Shown: positions 1 through 8,602, numbered from the stretch's first letter. The stretch is 34,368 nucleotides of DNA from an uncultured Clostridium sp. (GCA_934717555.1 CAKUYY010000010.1:1-34368); one strand, 5' to 3'. Translations and numbers: made by a program. Notes: generated by a model not told the origin, from the sequence alone.

Positions 1-1377
1 CGCTTGCTGCTCCCAGAAGATTATGGGATTACCGGATTGCTCTCTGTTTTTATTGCCATCGCTTCTATTTTTGTCCAAAGCGGGTTTGGTTCTGCATTGA
101 TCCAGAGGAAACATATCGACGATGTGGATTGTTCCTCTGTATTTTATCTCAATTTAGGGATTGCTGTTATTTTTTATGGTCTCCTATTTTGGGGAGCGCC
201 TGCTATTTCTTCCTTTTATACGGAACCTCTTTTGACCCCTGTGTTGCGGGTGCAGGCTCTGGTTCTGTTTTTTGGAGCGTTTAACGCGGTGCAGACTGCC
301 ATACTTTCTCGGGAAATGGCGTTTCAAAAGAGCTTTTTTGTGAGCTTAGGAGGGATTCTGGCGCAGGGGAGCGTGGGAATCCTGTTAGCTTGGCGGGGAT
401 TCGGCGTATGGAGCCTGGTTTTTTCCCAATTGGCCAATAGCGCGGTCAGTACCCTGATTTTATGGTTTGCCGTGCGGTGGAGGCCCCGCCTCCTTTTTTC
501 CGGGAAACGTTTGCGGGGGATGTTTTTTTACGGTTCCAAACTGCTGTTGTCCAGCCTGATTGACACGGTGTTTACCAACATTTATTCGCTGGTGATCGGG
601 AAACTTTACAGCAAAGAAATGCTGGGATATTACAACCGGGGGCTCAATATCCCCTCTTTGTTGGTGACCAATATCAATGGTTCTATCCAAGGGGTGATTT
701 TCCCCGCCTTGTCCGCCTGTCAGGAAAAAAAGGATCAAATCAAACAAATGATGCGCCGTTCCATCACCACCAGTTCTTTTTTATTGTTTCCCATGATGAT
801 GGGATTGGCAGCGATAGCCAAACCGTTGACTTTGTTGCTGCTGACAGAAAAGTGGCTTCCCTGTGTCCCATTTTTGCAGTTTTCCTGTTTGGCTCTGGCA
901 TTTTATCCCATCCATACCGCCAACCTTCAGGCGATCAACGCCATTGGGCGCAGTGATATTTTTTTAAAACTGGAATTGGTGAAAAAAGGGATTATTGTGG
1001 CGGCGCTCCTTGCCACTATCCCGTTTGGCATTTACGCCATGATGATTGGACGGGTGGTTACATCTTTGATCGGTACGCTGGTTAACGCGTGGCCCAACAG
1101 GGACCTGTTGGGCTACAGCTTTCGGGAACAGTGGAAGGACATTCTTCCTTCCTTTTTGCTATCTTTGGCCATGGGCGGGCTGGTATGGGGAATAGGACAA
1201 ATCCCTTTGCCTGTTTGGCTGACACTTCTCATACAGATAACGATAGGGGCAGCCTTTTATCTCGCGGCGGCAAAAGTATTCCGCTTGGAATGCTTTCAAT
1301 ATTTGACCGAATTGCTCCGGGATTATTGGGATCGATGGAAACAGAGGGAGAAGGGAGAAAAGAGCCGTGAAAGTTAA
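1..1377 (+). CDS. Wzx-type polysaccharide flippase, 5' end missing
   Basis: This is a multi-pass membrane protein of the oligosaccharide flippase (polysaccharide_synt/MATE-like) superfamily, which moves lipid-linked repeat units across the membrane. The reading frame is open from base 1, and the first visible residues (RLLPEDYGITGLLSVF) match the end of the first helix of such proteins, so only a short N-terminus lies outside the window. About 458 residues are visible, with roughly a dozen hydrophobic helices broken by short basic loops and a charged C-terminal tail. It overlaps the next gene by 11 bases, which suggests an operon with the three polysaccharide genes downstream. The family assignment is firm. 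The substrate cannot be read from the sequence. Confidence 0.85.
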   Translation, partial: RLLLPEDYGITGLLSVFIAIASIFVQSGFGSALIQRKHIDDVDCSSVFYLNLGIAVIFYGLLFWGAPAISSFYTEPLLTPVLRVQALVLFFGAFNAVQTAILSREMAFQKSFFVSLGGILAQGSVGILLAWRGFGVWSLVFSQLANSAVSTLILWFAVRWRPRLLFSGKRLRGMFFYGSKLLLSSLIDTVFTNIYSLVIGKLYSKEMLGYYNRGLNIPSLLVTNINGSIQGVIFPALSACQEKKDQIKQMMRRSITTSSFLLFPMMMGLAAIAKPLTLLLLTEKWLPCVPFLQFSCLALAFYPIHTANLQAINAIGRSDIFLKLELVKKGIIVAALLATIPFGIYAMMIGRVVTSLIGTLVNAWPNRDLLGYSFREQWKDILPSFLLSLAMGGLVWGIGQIPLPVWLTLLIQITIGAAFYLAAAKVFRLECFQYLTELLRDYWDRWKQREKGEKSRES

Positions 1378-2665
1378 GGATGCGATACGGGTAGCGATTT
1401 TTCCGGCGGGAACAGAAATCGGGCTGGAATTGCATCGTTGCCTCCAGTACGCCACATGGTTTTCCACATATGGGATCAGCAGTGTGGAAGACCATTCCCG
1501 CTTTGTTTATCAGAATTGGACGGCGGGGGTTCCTTTTGTAGGGGAACCGGGTTTCCTTTCCCAGTTAAACAAAGTATTACAGAGGGAACATATCCAGTAT
1601 TTATACCCAGCCCATGACGATGTGTTACTATTTTTAACCCGCCACCGACAGGAGCTGTCAGCCCAGCTAGTAGCTTCGCCTTTGGAAACCGTGGAGATTA
1701 CGCGTTCCAAGAAAAAAACTTACTCTTTTTTTCGGGGCGCTTCCTTTCTCCCTGAGATTTACGAAAGGATAGAAGAGGTGGAATCCTATCCTGTTTTTGC
1801 AAAACCAGATATTGGCCAGGGGTCTCAGGGGGCACGGGTTTTACGCAACCGTACAGAGTATGACGAGGTAACCCGGAGAGAAAAAGATTTGGTACTGTGC
1901 GAATATTTGCCGGGAAAAGAATGTACAGTGGATTGCTTTACAGACCGGGGCGGGAATTTACTGGTGGCAAAAATGCGCAGCCGGGGCCGGACGCGTAGCG
2001 GAATCAGCGTGGATTCCCAGATCCAGGATCTTCCGCCATCGGTATTGGATATCGCTGAGACCATCAACGCTGGATTGCGCTTTGCCGGCGGGTGGTTTTT
2101 TCAGATCAAACAGGATAGGCGGGGGCAGTGGAAACTTCTGGAGATTGCGGCAAGAATAGGGGGAACCTCCGGGCTGACCCGTTGCATGGGGATCAATTTG
2201 CCTTTGCTTACCTTATACCAGGCTATGGGAAAGCAAGTGGATATCATACAGAACCCATTTTCCATACGGGTGGATCGGGCTTTGATCAGCCGTTATCATG
2301 TGGACTGCGCCTATCAGACGGTTTATGTGGATTTGGACGATACCCTGCTAAACAGAGGGGGTCGGGTAAACCGGCTAGTCCTGATGTTTTTGTACCAGGC
2401 GGTGGAACAAGGGAAAAAGGTGGTTTTGCTTACCCGGCACAAGGGGGATTTGGGCGCGGCCCTGCAAAAATACCGCATCCATGAGACGCTATTTGACAGA
2501 GTGGTATCGATAGGGCAAACAGGCAATAAATCCGATTTCATCAAAGAACAGGATGCCATTTTTATTGACGATTCTTTTGCGGAACGCATGGAGGTATCGA
2601 AACGTCTGGGAATTCCTGTTTTTGATGTGGACGCTGTGGAATGTTTGATTGATTGGAGAACATAA
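1367..2665 (+). CDS. ATP-grasp / HAD phosphatase fusion protein of a polysaccharide locus
   Basis: 432 residues starting at GTG behind a purine-rich GGAGAAGGGAGAAAAG stretch. Residues about 1-100 resemble a pre-ATP-grasp domain (YLYPAHDDVLLFL). Residues about 100-300 are an ATP-grasp domain, with the nucleotide-binding stretch AKPDIGQGSQGARVL, the acidic LCEYLPGKE, and EIAARIGGTSG near its end. Residues about 318-430 are a small HAD domain: motif I VDLDDT (D322, D324), motif II VLLTR, a lysine in NKSDF, and the motif IV acidic pair IFIDD. ATP-grasp enzymes usually join a carboxylate to an amine through an acyl phosphate. HAD proteins usually remove phosphate. The fusion therefore suggests a two-step decoration of a sugar or aminosugar, which is an inference. 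It overlaps the flippase by 11 bases and runs into the pyruvyl transferase start. Confidence 0.8.
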   Translation: MKVKDAIRVAIFPAGTEIGLELHRCLQYATWFSTYGISSVEDHSRFVYQNWTAGVPFVGEPGFLSQLNKVLQREHIQYLYPAHDDVLLFLTRHRQELSAQLVASPLETVEITRSKKKTYSFFRGASFLPEIYERIEEVESYPVFAKPDIGQGSQGARVLRNRTEYDEVTRREKDLVLCEYLPGKECTVDCFTDRGGNLLVAKMRSRGRTRSGISVDSQIQDLPPSVLDIAETINAGLRFAGGWFFQIKQDRRGQWKLLEIAARIGGTSGLTRCMGINLPLLTLYQAMGKQVDIIQNPFSIRVDRALISRYHVDCAYQTVYVDLDDTLLNRGGRVNRLVLMFLYQAVEQGKKVVLLTRHKGDLGAALQKYRIHETLFDRVVSIGQTGNKSDFIKEQDAIFIDDSFAERMEVSKRLGIPVFDVDAVECLIDWRT

Positions 2666-2679
2666 AAGAGGAGAGAATG

Positions 2680-3981
2680 ATGGGAAGAAAAATTGGATTT
2701 ACGGGCCCCTTTTCAGATGCCAATCTGGGAGATTACGCCATGATGGTGAATACCATTTATGATTATGTGGGAAAGGAAGACCATTTTACCCTGTTTACTT
2801 ATAACCGGCTGTTTGTGGAGCGGATCCAAGAAGAGTATTTATGCAATCACAATGGTTCCGTCTGTGAAGTAAAGGTGACTCCAGAGCAGGAAGGACAGGC
2901 GTCATCCTGGCAACAGATGCTGCGCCGCATTGGAGGCGGGGCGGAACAGAAACCTGTGTCCATCCCAATTGACCTGCTCAATCGGTTGGAGAATAGCCAA
3001 GAAGTTTATCGAGCGGTAGCCCCGCTGGATATCTTGGTAGTGACAGGGGGAGGATGTTTCAACCATTATTGGAACAACGGGGAGCGCAAGGAAGATTTCT
3101 GGGCAATTTTAATTCCTATTCTGATCGCGAACCAATTCGGGAAAAAGATTGTATTTTCCGGTAACACTTTTGGCCCTTTTGATGGGAGCACAGAATTTTT
3201 CTTTAGTTTTTTTCATATATTCCAGGATATCCAGTTTGCCGTGCGGGATACGGTCTATTCCCGTGCGCATTTGCTGCGTCTGGGCATAGAACCGGAAAAG
3301 GTCCAGTATGTCCCTGACGACCTGCTGTTTTTGCATACAGCTTTAAGCAATCGACAGACCAAGGGGATACTGCCCCAGGAACCCTATCTGGTGATGGAAT
3401 GGTATTATCCAGATTCCCTGCTGGAAGGATATAAGAAAGAGCTCCTGCAATTTCAGGAAGAAATGAAGTCCCGCTATGGCCTCAAGACTATTTTTTTGCC
3501 TTTTGCCCCGGGGGGCGGCGGCATGGACCAAGGCCGTTGCCTCCAGGAATTCGGGATGGAAATGGAACTGTACGACTGGAATGCAGCGGGATATCTTCCC
3601 ATAGAGGACGCGGCGGCCCTGATCTCTAACGCCCAGCTTGTCCTATGCAATCGTTACCATGCTTTGGTGTTGGCAATAGGGGCACGGGTCCCGGTCGTTC
3701 AGGTGCTGAAAGATGTATGTTCCGATAAACGGTATTACTACAGCAAAAGCTACGGAATCCTCAAAGAAGTATTCCGGGGAAACGTATTTGATGAACGGGA
3801 ATATCTCAAAACCAGCCTGCCAGGGGCTTTGGAGGAAATTATCGCCCGGTATCCCCTGATCCAAAAATCCCAGAGGCGGAGATATCAAGAGGAGTACCCC
3901 AATAATATGAAGTATTTGCAGTCCTTGCGCAGAAGCTACTATATGCGCCAGCTGGGCGGGAAGAAATCAGGCGGCGTATGA
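2680..3981 (+). CDS. Polysaccharide pyruvyl transferase family protein
   Basis: 433 residues from the chosen ATG. The family (PS_pyruv_trans, GT-B-like fold) transfers pyruvate ketals from phosphoenolpyruvate to sugars of surface polymers, or forms related linkages. Visible hallmarks are the N-terminal TGPFSDANLGDYAMM, the glycine-rich VVTGGGCFNHYW, FSGNTFGPF, the VPDDLLFL segment and the late RYHALVLAIGARVPVV, which is the most conserved block of the family. The ATG at 2680 lies 6 bases after GAGGAG (2668-2673). An adjacent ATG at 2677 and a TTG at 2653 are in frame but worse spaced. The stop overlaps the start of the next gene (ATGATG), so translation is probably coupled. The acceptor sugar is unknown. 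Confidence 0.85.
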   Translation: MGRKIGFTGPFSDANLGDYAMMVNTIYDYVGKEDHFTLFTYNRLFVERIQEEYLCNHNGSVCEVKVTPEQEGQASSWQQMLRRIGGGAEQKPVSIPIDLLNRLENSQEVYRAVAPLDILVVTGGGCFNHYWNNGERKEDFWAILIPILIANQFGKKIVFSGNTFGPFDGSTEFFFSFFHIFQDIQFAVRDTVYSRAHLLRLGIEPEKVQYVPDDLLFLHTALSNRQTKGILPQEPYLVMEWYYPDSLLEGYKKELLQFQEEMKSRYGLKTIFLPFAPGGGGMDQGRCLQEFGMEMELYDWNAAGYLPIEDAAALISNAQLVLCNRYHALVLAIGARVPVVQVLKDVCSDKRYYYSKSYGILKEVFRGNVFDEREYLKTSLPGALEEIIARYPLIQKSQRRRYQEEYPNNMKYLQSLRRSYYMRQLGGKKSGGV

Positions 3982-5093
3982 TGGAACCTAAAAAAGAAAT
4001 TCGGGTTACCCGTTCCTCTATGCCGCCCTGGGAGGAATATCTTGAGGAGATCCGCCCTTTATGGGAAACCCATTGGCTGACCAATATGGGAGAGTATCAT
4101 GAACGGTTGGAACGAGAGTTGGAAATATATCTCCAGGTACCACATCTTTCCCTATTTTCCAATGGGCATATGGCCCTGGAATTGACTTTACAGGCGATGC
4201 ATTTGACAGGGGAAGTGATCACCACCCCGTTTACCTTTGCTTCCACCACCCATGCCATTGTGCGCAATGGATTGCAGCCGGTTTTTTGTGATATTAAAAA
4301 TTCCGATTATACCATAGACGCCTCTCAAATAGAGAGGCTGATTACGGAAAAGACATCGGCTATCGTCCCGGTACATGTTTATGGAAATCTGTGCGATGTA
4401 GAAGCCATCGAAAAGATCGCTCAAAGGCATCACTTGAAAGTGATCTATGACGCCGCCCATGCCTTTGGGGAAACAAAAGATGGGGTCAATTGCGCGGTGT
4501 TTGGGGATGCTTCTATTTTTAGTTTCCATGCCACAAAGGTATTTCACACCATTGAAGGCGGGGCTGTGGCCTACCGCGAGCAGGATTTGGGCAGCGAACT
4601 CTATAAACTGAAAAATTTTGGTATCCTTTCGGAAACCGTGGTAGACGGGGTGGGGACGAATGCTAAGCTAAACGAATTTCAAGCCGCTATGGGGCTATGT
4701 AACCTGCGCCATTTCCAAGAGCAGCGGGAACAACGAAAGATGGCGGCTATGCGGTATTGTGAAATACTTTCCGGGCGAAAAGAACTTCGCTTGCCTTCCA
4801 AACAAAAAGGAGTATCCTACAATTATGGTTATTTTCCTGTGCTTTTTCCTACCCAGATCCAGAGGGATTTTGTCTATGAAGGATTAAAAGAACATCGGAT
4901 TTTTGCTAGGAAATATTTTTATCCCATTACCAGCGCGTTTGACTGTTACCGGGGCAGGTTTTTCCCAGAGAAAACCCCGGTTGCGCAGGAAATATCCGGA
5001 CGGGTTCTCACACTCCCTTTGTATGCAGGCTTGTCCCACAAAGAAGTGGATGGTATCTGTCAGGTACTTGTGGATCTGTTGAATAATCAGTGA
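3978..5093 (+). CDS. DegT/DnrJ/EryC1/StrS-family PLP aminotransferase
   Basis: 371 residues, full length for the family. These pyridoxal-phosphate enzymes transaminate nucleotide-linked keto-sugars to aminosugars for surface polysaccharides. Visible features are FSNGHMALELTLQA (phosphate and PLP contact region), FTFASTTHAIV, PVHVYGNLCDVEAI, the aspartate in VIYDAAHAFGE, and the Schiff-base lysine K187 in FSFHATKVFHTIEGG. Its start overlaps the previous stop by four bases. It is the last gene of the polysaccharide operon visible here, and no convincing hairpin terminator follows it. With the ATP-grasp protein next door, a plausible route is a keto-sugar aminated here and then acylated by the ATP-grasp domain. 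That order is inference. A few family members are dehydratases, but the lysine argues for a transaminase. Confidence 0.9.
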   Translation: MMEPKKEIRVTRSSMPPWEEYLEEIRPLWETHWLTNMGEYHERLERELEIYLQVPHLSLFSNGHMALELTLQAMHLTGEVITTPFTFASTTHAIVRNGLQPVFCDIKNSDYTIDASQIERLITEKTSAIVPVHVYGNLCDVEAIEKIAQRHHLKVIYDAAHAFGETKDGVNCAVFGDASIFSFHATKVFHTIEGGAVAYREQDLGSELYKLKNFGILSETVVDGVGTNAKLNEFQAAMGLCNLRHFQEQREQRKMAAMRYCEILSGRKELRLPSKQKGVSYNYGYFPVLFPTQIQRDFVYEGLKEHRIFARKYFYPITSAFDCYRGRFFPEKTPVAQEISGRVLTLPLYAGLSHKEVDGICQVLVDLLNNQ

Positions 5094-5105
5094 GGAAAGT
5101 ATCGG

Positions 5106-5228
5106 TCAATCGTCATGGGGACTCATACACAGACAGGCATATATAGCGACCAGGACGATCAGGCATATGGCGATGATTACAAACAACATAAGAAACTTCC
5201 ACCTTGCAAATAGACTGTAGTTCATCAT
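5106..5228 (-). CDS. Possible 40-residue single-span membrane peptide
   Basis: On the minus strand, ATG ATG at 5228-5223 opens a 40-codon frame that fills most of the gap between the polysaccharide operon and the thioesterase. The product has a basic, aromatic N-terminus (MMNYSLFARWKF), one hydrophobic run of about 20 residues from about residue 13 to 34, and an acidic end (SPHDD). That is the layout of a small membrane protein. Against it, no Shine-Dalgarno sequence precedes either ATG and no minus-strand promoter is obvious. It may be chance. Confidence 0.25.
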   Translation of the reverse strand: MMNYSLFARWKFLMLFVIIAICLIVLVAIYACLCMSPHDD

Positions 5229-5246
5229 ATGCGAGAAAAAATTTCT

Positions 5247-5276
5247 GATGCAAAAGAAATAAATTTACGGTATAAT
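5247..5276 (+). promoter_or_regulatory. Candidate promoter for the thioesterase gene
   Basis: A perfect TATAAT lies at 5271-5276, and a weak -35 (GATGCA, 5247-5252) lies 18 bases upstream. It sits about 75 bases before the ribosome site at 5341 and supports the downstream ATG as the true start, because an earlier start at 5229 would lie upstream of this -10 box. Confidence 0.5.
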
Positions 5277-5351
5277 AAAAGTGCTTTTTATAAAATTAGC
5301 GATGATAACCTTGATAAGGCCGTTCTGTTAAGCAGTGAGGAAGGAGCGTTT

Positions 5352-5858
5352 ATGAAGCATAAAGTAATCAAAAAACAAGAGAATGCGCGACAGTGCTTTG
5401 CCTGCGGGGTGGACAACCCCATGGGGTTGAAGGCTTTTTTTTATGAGATGGATGATGATGAGCTGGTTGCTATTTTTCAGCCTCTCCAGGAGCATCAAAG
5501 CTATCCAGGAAGATTACACGGAGGGGTGTCCGCCGCCATCCTGGATGAGACCATTGGACGGGCAGTTATGATAAAAGAGCCGGAGATGTGGGGTGTTACA
5601 GTAGAGCTTTCTCTAAAATACAGGAAGCCTGTTCCCCTGGATACCCCTTTAAAAGTGGTGGGGCGCATTACAAGAAGTACTCATCGCATCTTTGAAGGCA
5701 GCGGGGAAATTTTGTTGGAGGACGGTACTGTAGCGGTAGAGGCGCAGGGAAGGTACCTCAAAATGCCGATTGAAAAAATAACCACAAAGGAATTTATAGA
5801 AAGTGAAGAGATGCATTTGGAAGTAAGCCCTCAAGATCCCGAGTACATTGATTTCTGA
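5352..5858 (+). CDS. PaaI-type hotdog-fold thioesterase
   Basis: 168 residues. The ATG at 5352 was chosen because AAGGAG (5341-5346) lies 5 bases upstream and a TATAAT box lies just before that. The protein has the hotdog-fold signature LHGGVSAAILDETIGRAV, in which the HGG and the acidic residue of the following helix form the usual acyl-CoA thioesterase active site. The strand VTVELSLKYRKPVPLDTPLKVVGRI is typical of PaaI/YbgC-like proteins. The N-terminus carries CFACG followed by a short NPMGLK element, common in this subfamily. Such enzymes hydrolyse acyl- or aryl-CoA thioesters in the cytoplasm, usually as tetramers. The substrate is unknown. It appears monocistronic. Confidence 0.85.
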   Translation: MKHKVIKKQENARQCFACGVDNPMGLKAFFYEMDDDELVAIFQPLQEHQSYPGRLHGGVSAAILDETIGRAVMIKEPEMWGVTVELSLKYRKPVPLDTPLKVVGRITRSTHRIFEGSGEILLEDGTVAVEAQGRYLKMPIEKITTKEFIESEEMHLEVSPQDPEYIDF

Positions 5859-6095
5859 GACAAGGGCAAAAGGAAGGTCATCAAATAACTATAAAAAGAT
5901 TAGTAAATCATTTAATAAGATTATTTTGAGGATTCCAATAGAAAAATTTACAGGTTTAGAGATTGGTTTTCATAGAAAAATATCCCGTCATTCAAGAGAA
6001 AATAACGTTATATTTTTAGCGATTTGCAAGTGAAAAATAGCATAGAATTGTGCGAAATGTCGAATCTAGTAGTTTTTAAAGAATAATCTGTTTAT
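5859..6095 (+). other. AT-rich gap with no supported gene
   Basis: I see no convincing gene, terminator or repeat between the thioesterase stop and the Pho-box-like array. A 61-codon frame from TTG 5848 to 6033 has no ribosome site and a lysine-rich, unremarkable translation. Confidence 0.5.
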
Positions 6096-6134
6096 TTAAC
6101 ATTGTCTTAACATTAGCGTAATATCATTTTAACA
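6096..6134 (+). promoter_or_regulatory. Pho-box-like array of 11-bp repeats upstream of the phosphate transporter
   Basis: TTAACA occurs at 6096-6101, 6107-6112 and 6129-6134, with a degenerate unit GTAATA at 6118-6123. This gives four units exactly 11 bases apart on one face of the helix. Low-G+C Gram-positive PhoP binds direct repeats of the type TTAACA separated by about 5 bases. The array ends 78 bases before the ATG of a Na/Pi cotransporter, with -10-like TAAATT (6140-6145) or AAGAAT (6151-6156) just downstream, so an activator site is likely. Confidence 0.65.
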
Positions 6135-6212
6135 TAAACTAAATTATTCAAAGAATAAAACTGAGATGGGGTTGCTGAAGATTATAGTGGCCCCTGGGCT
6201 GGAGGAGAAATC

Positions 6213-7886
6213 ATGAACCAGGATATTCTGGGTATGATCATGGGACTGTGTGGAGGTCTGGGATTATTCTTATTTGGTATGAAGCTTATGGGTGAAGGCC
6301 TGGAGATGGCCGCCGGAAATAAGCTAAAAACTTTGGTGGAAAAGTTGACTACCAATAAGTATATGGGCGCTTTGGTCGGCCTGCTGGTAACGGCTATTAT
6401 CCAGAGTTCTTCCGCTACCACAGTAATGGTGGTAGGATTTGTAAACGCCGGATTGATGAATTTGGCGCAGGCGGTGGGTGTCATCATGGGTGCCAATATA
6501 GGGACCACGGTGACAGGTATTATGATTGCATTTAAGCTGTCTACCATTGCTCCGGTTGCCATTTTTCTTGGCGTTGCCCTTTTGTCGTTTTGCAAAAAGA
6601 ACAGCCATAAGCATATCGGCCAAATCATAGCGGGGTTTGGTATCCTGTTTATGGGGATGGAGCTCATGAGCGAATCCATGCAGCCGTTGAGTGAATCTGA
6701 GTTCTTTACAGGCATGATGACTACTTTAAGAAACCCGCTGCTGGGGGTGTTGGTCGGTATGGTATTTACCGCCATTATCCAAAGTTCTTCCGCTTCGGTA
6801 GGTGTGCTGCAGGCTTTAGGGGCTGCCGGGGCTATTACGCTTCCCAGCGCTATTTATATTATTTATGGACAGAATATAGGAACCTGCGTAACAGCATTGC
6901 TTTCTTCTGTGGGGACAAATAAGGTGGCCCGCAGGACTGCTATTGTCCATCTGATGTTTAATGTTTTTGGCGCGGTTTTATTTATTTTTATCACGATGAT
7001 GCTTCCTTTTGAGGAACTTGTCATGAGTTTGATGCCCAATGACCCAGTGGCACAGATTTCTATTGTCCATGTTTTCTTTAACATTGTGACAACGGCTATT
7101 TTATTGCCTTTGAGCAATATTTTAATTAAGATTGCCTGCAAGGTAATTCCAGGGGAGGATAAGGAAAAGGATGGCATGTGCCTGAGCTTCCTGGATTCCC
7201 GTATCCTGAATACGCCGCCGATTGCTGTGGCTCAGGTTATGAAAGAAGTAGAACGGATGGGGACAGTTTCTACCCAGAATTTCCAATTGTCTATGGAAGC
7301 TATCTTAGATGGGGATCAGCAGAAGATTGAACAAGTGCAAGAAAATGAGGAGATGATCAATTTCCTCAACCGAGGAATTACAGAATACCTGGTGAAGATC
7401 AATGGATTAGATATTGAGGACGCCGACCGGGTGACTATAGGAGCGCTCTACCATATTATTAATGACTGGGAAAGAGTAGGAGATCATGCGCAGAATATTG
7501 CGGAATTAGCTCAACTGGTGGTAGAAGGAAAAGCCAACCTCAGTTACCGTGCTATCTCTGAGATAAAGGAGATGAGGGATCTGGTGACAGATATTCTACA
7601 GAAATCCATGACGATGTTTGAAAAACGGAGCCAGGATATAAAACTGGGTGAAGAGATCAATCAAATTGAGGAACATATCGATGAACGGACACGGCAATTA
7701 AGGGATAATCATATTGACCGGTTAAACCAGGGGCTTTGTTCCGCGATTTCCGGTACTGTGTTCATGGACCTGTTGACTAATTTGGAAAGGATTGCCGATC
7801 ATTCTACCAATGTAGCCTTTTCTATGAATAAAAGGCTGTCAGGATCATCTATGAAGTTGATGAACGCTTCCGCGGAAGCAAAATAA
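6213..7886 (+). CDS. Na/Pi cotransporter family protein with PhoU-like C-terminal domain
   Basis: 557 residues, starting 6 bases after GGAGGAG. This is the NptA/YjbB type of type II sodium-phosphate cotransporter. Two inverted hydrophobic repeats each carry the family's QSSS motif: Q64SSSATTVMVVGFVNAG and Q190SSSASVGVLQALG. A further GQNIGTCVTALLSS block also belongs to the family. Residues from about 340 to 545 form a helical, charged PhoU-like domain (NDWERVGDHAQNIAEL and TNLERIADHSTNVAFS are typical PhoU helices) that would sit in the cytoplasm. Family members import or export phosphate. The Pho-box-like array upstream argues for induction under phosphate limitation. A strong hairpin terminator follows, so the gene is monocistronic. 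Confidence 0.92.
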   Translation: MNQDILGMIMGLCGGLGLFLFGMKLMGEGLEMAAGNKLKTLVEKLTTNKYMGALVGLLVTAIIQSSSATTVMVVGFVNAGLMNLAQAVGVIMGANIGTTVTGIMIAFKLSTIAPVAIFLGVALLSFCKKNSHKHIGQIIAGFGILFMGMELMSESMQPLSESEFFTGMMTTLRNPLLGVLVGMVFTAIIQSSSASVGVLQALGAAGAITLPSAIYIIYGQNIGTCVTALLSSVGTNKVARRTAIVHLMFNVFGAVLFIFITMMLPFEELVMSLMPNDPVAQISIVHVFFNIVTTAILLPLSNILIKIACKVIPGEDKEKDGMCLSFLDSRILNTPPIAVAQVMKEVERMGTVSTQNFQLSMEAILDGDQQKIEQVQENEEMINFLNRGITEYLVKINGLDIEDADRVTIGALYHIINDWERVGDHAQNIAELAQLVVEGKANLSYRAISEIKEMRDLVTDILQKSMTMFEKRSQDIKLGEEINQIEEHIDERTRQLRDNHIDRLNQGLCSAISGTVFMDLLTNLERIADHSTNVAFSMNKRLSGSSMKLMNASAEAK

Positions 7887-7901
7887 CAGAGACTTTCTAA
7901 T

Positions 7902-7948
7902 ACAGGGATATTGAGATATAACTTATATTTCAATATCCCTGTGTTTTT
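7902..7948 (+). terminator. Rho-independent terminator after the Na/Pi gene
   Basis: A 13-bp perfect stem (ACAGGGATATTGA at 7902-7914, its complement at 7930-7942) continues inward with ATATAA/TTATAT and is followed by GTTTTTAT. Confidence 0.9.
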
Positions 7949-8010
7949 ATAGAAAATCAGCAGGAGTTATGTATTAGAGTAATTCTAGGAAGCAATGGGA
8001 AACCATATAG

Positions 8011-8039
8011 TTGAAGGAAGATCAAATAAGTGCTATGAT
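8011..8039 (+). promoter_or_regulatory. Candidate sigma-A promoter for the LURP-one gene
   Basis: TTGAAG (8011-8016), a 17-base spacer and TATGAT (8034-8039), about 33 bases before the ATG at 8073. Confidence 0.55.
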
Positions 8040-8072
8040 ATTTTTTAACCATTTCTCAGGGAGCGTGTAAGC

Positions 8073-8570
8073 ATGAAATTGATGATCCGACAGACCAGGG
8101 GGGATTATAGAGAACGTTTTCTGATATTCGATGAAAAAGGAGAACTTAAGTATTATGTATGGGGAACGCAGCGAAATCAAGGAGAAACTCTAAAAATACA
8201 GGATAGAAAAGGCATAGAATACAGTACGATCCGTCAGAGAAATTTCTTTTTTTTAATAGGATACAGCATAGAGATTTCCGGAATCCACAGTGCGACATTG
8301 CTCCAGAATCCAGTAACATTTCATACATTGCTTAAGGTAAGAGGGGTGGACTGGACGATCCGGGGTAATCTTCGAGAAAAAACTTTTGAAGTAATTGGAG
8401 AAAATCAAGAAGCGGTGATGACACATACTAGAAAATGGGATAGTAAAGGAGAATGGTATGAACTAGAAGTACGGTATCTGGAATCTGAACCGCTTTGTTT
8501 GGCCATTGCTATTTGTATAGATATCATTCTTCCAATCGGGGGTGGGGCTATTGTAGCTATAAATTCTTAG
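8073..8570 (+). CDS. LURP-one-related (YxjI-like) protein
   Basis: 165 residues. The alternating beta-strand pattern and recurring elements fit the LURP-one-related family, a tubby-C-terminal-like beta barrel: MKLMIRQ at the start, FDEKGELKYYVWG, STIRQRNFFFLIGYSI, VRGVDWTIRGNL, THTRKWDSKGEWYELEV and a final hydrophobic helix (LAIAICIDIILPIGGG). The length is typical of bacterial members. The fold is related to phospholipid scramblases and tubby proteins, and no catalytic activity is established for the bacterial proteins. There is no signal peptide. The gene has its own promoter at 8011, and no terminator is obvious before typA, although typA has its own promoter at 8603. Confidence 0.75.
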   Translation: MKLMIRQTRGDYRERFLIFDEKGELKYYVWGTQRNQGETLKIQDRKGIEYSTIRQRNFFFLIGYSIEISGIHSATLLQNPVTFHTLLKVRGVDWTIRGNLREKTFEVIGENQEAVMTHTRKWDSKGEWYELEVRYLESEPLCLAIAICIDIILPIGGGAIVAINS

Positions 8571-8602
8571 GATTCTTTCAGTATTTTAATTTAAAGTAGA
8601 AA

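Noticed and set aside
5229..5351. N-terminal extension of the thioesterase from ATG 5229
   Set aside because: No ribosome site. It spans the TATAAT box and has no family match, whereas ATG 5352 has AAGGAG at proper spacing.
5848..6033. 61-codon frame after the thioesterase gene
   Set aside because: TTG start inside the previous gene, no ribosome site, AT-driven lysine/isoleucine-rich sequence.
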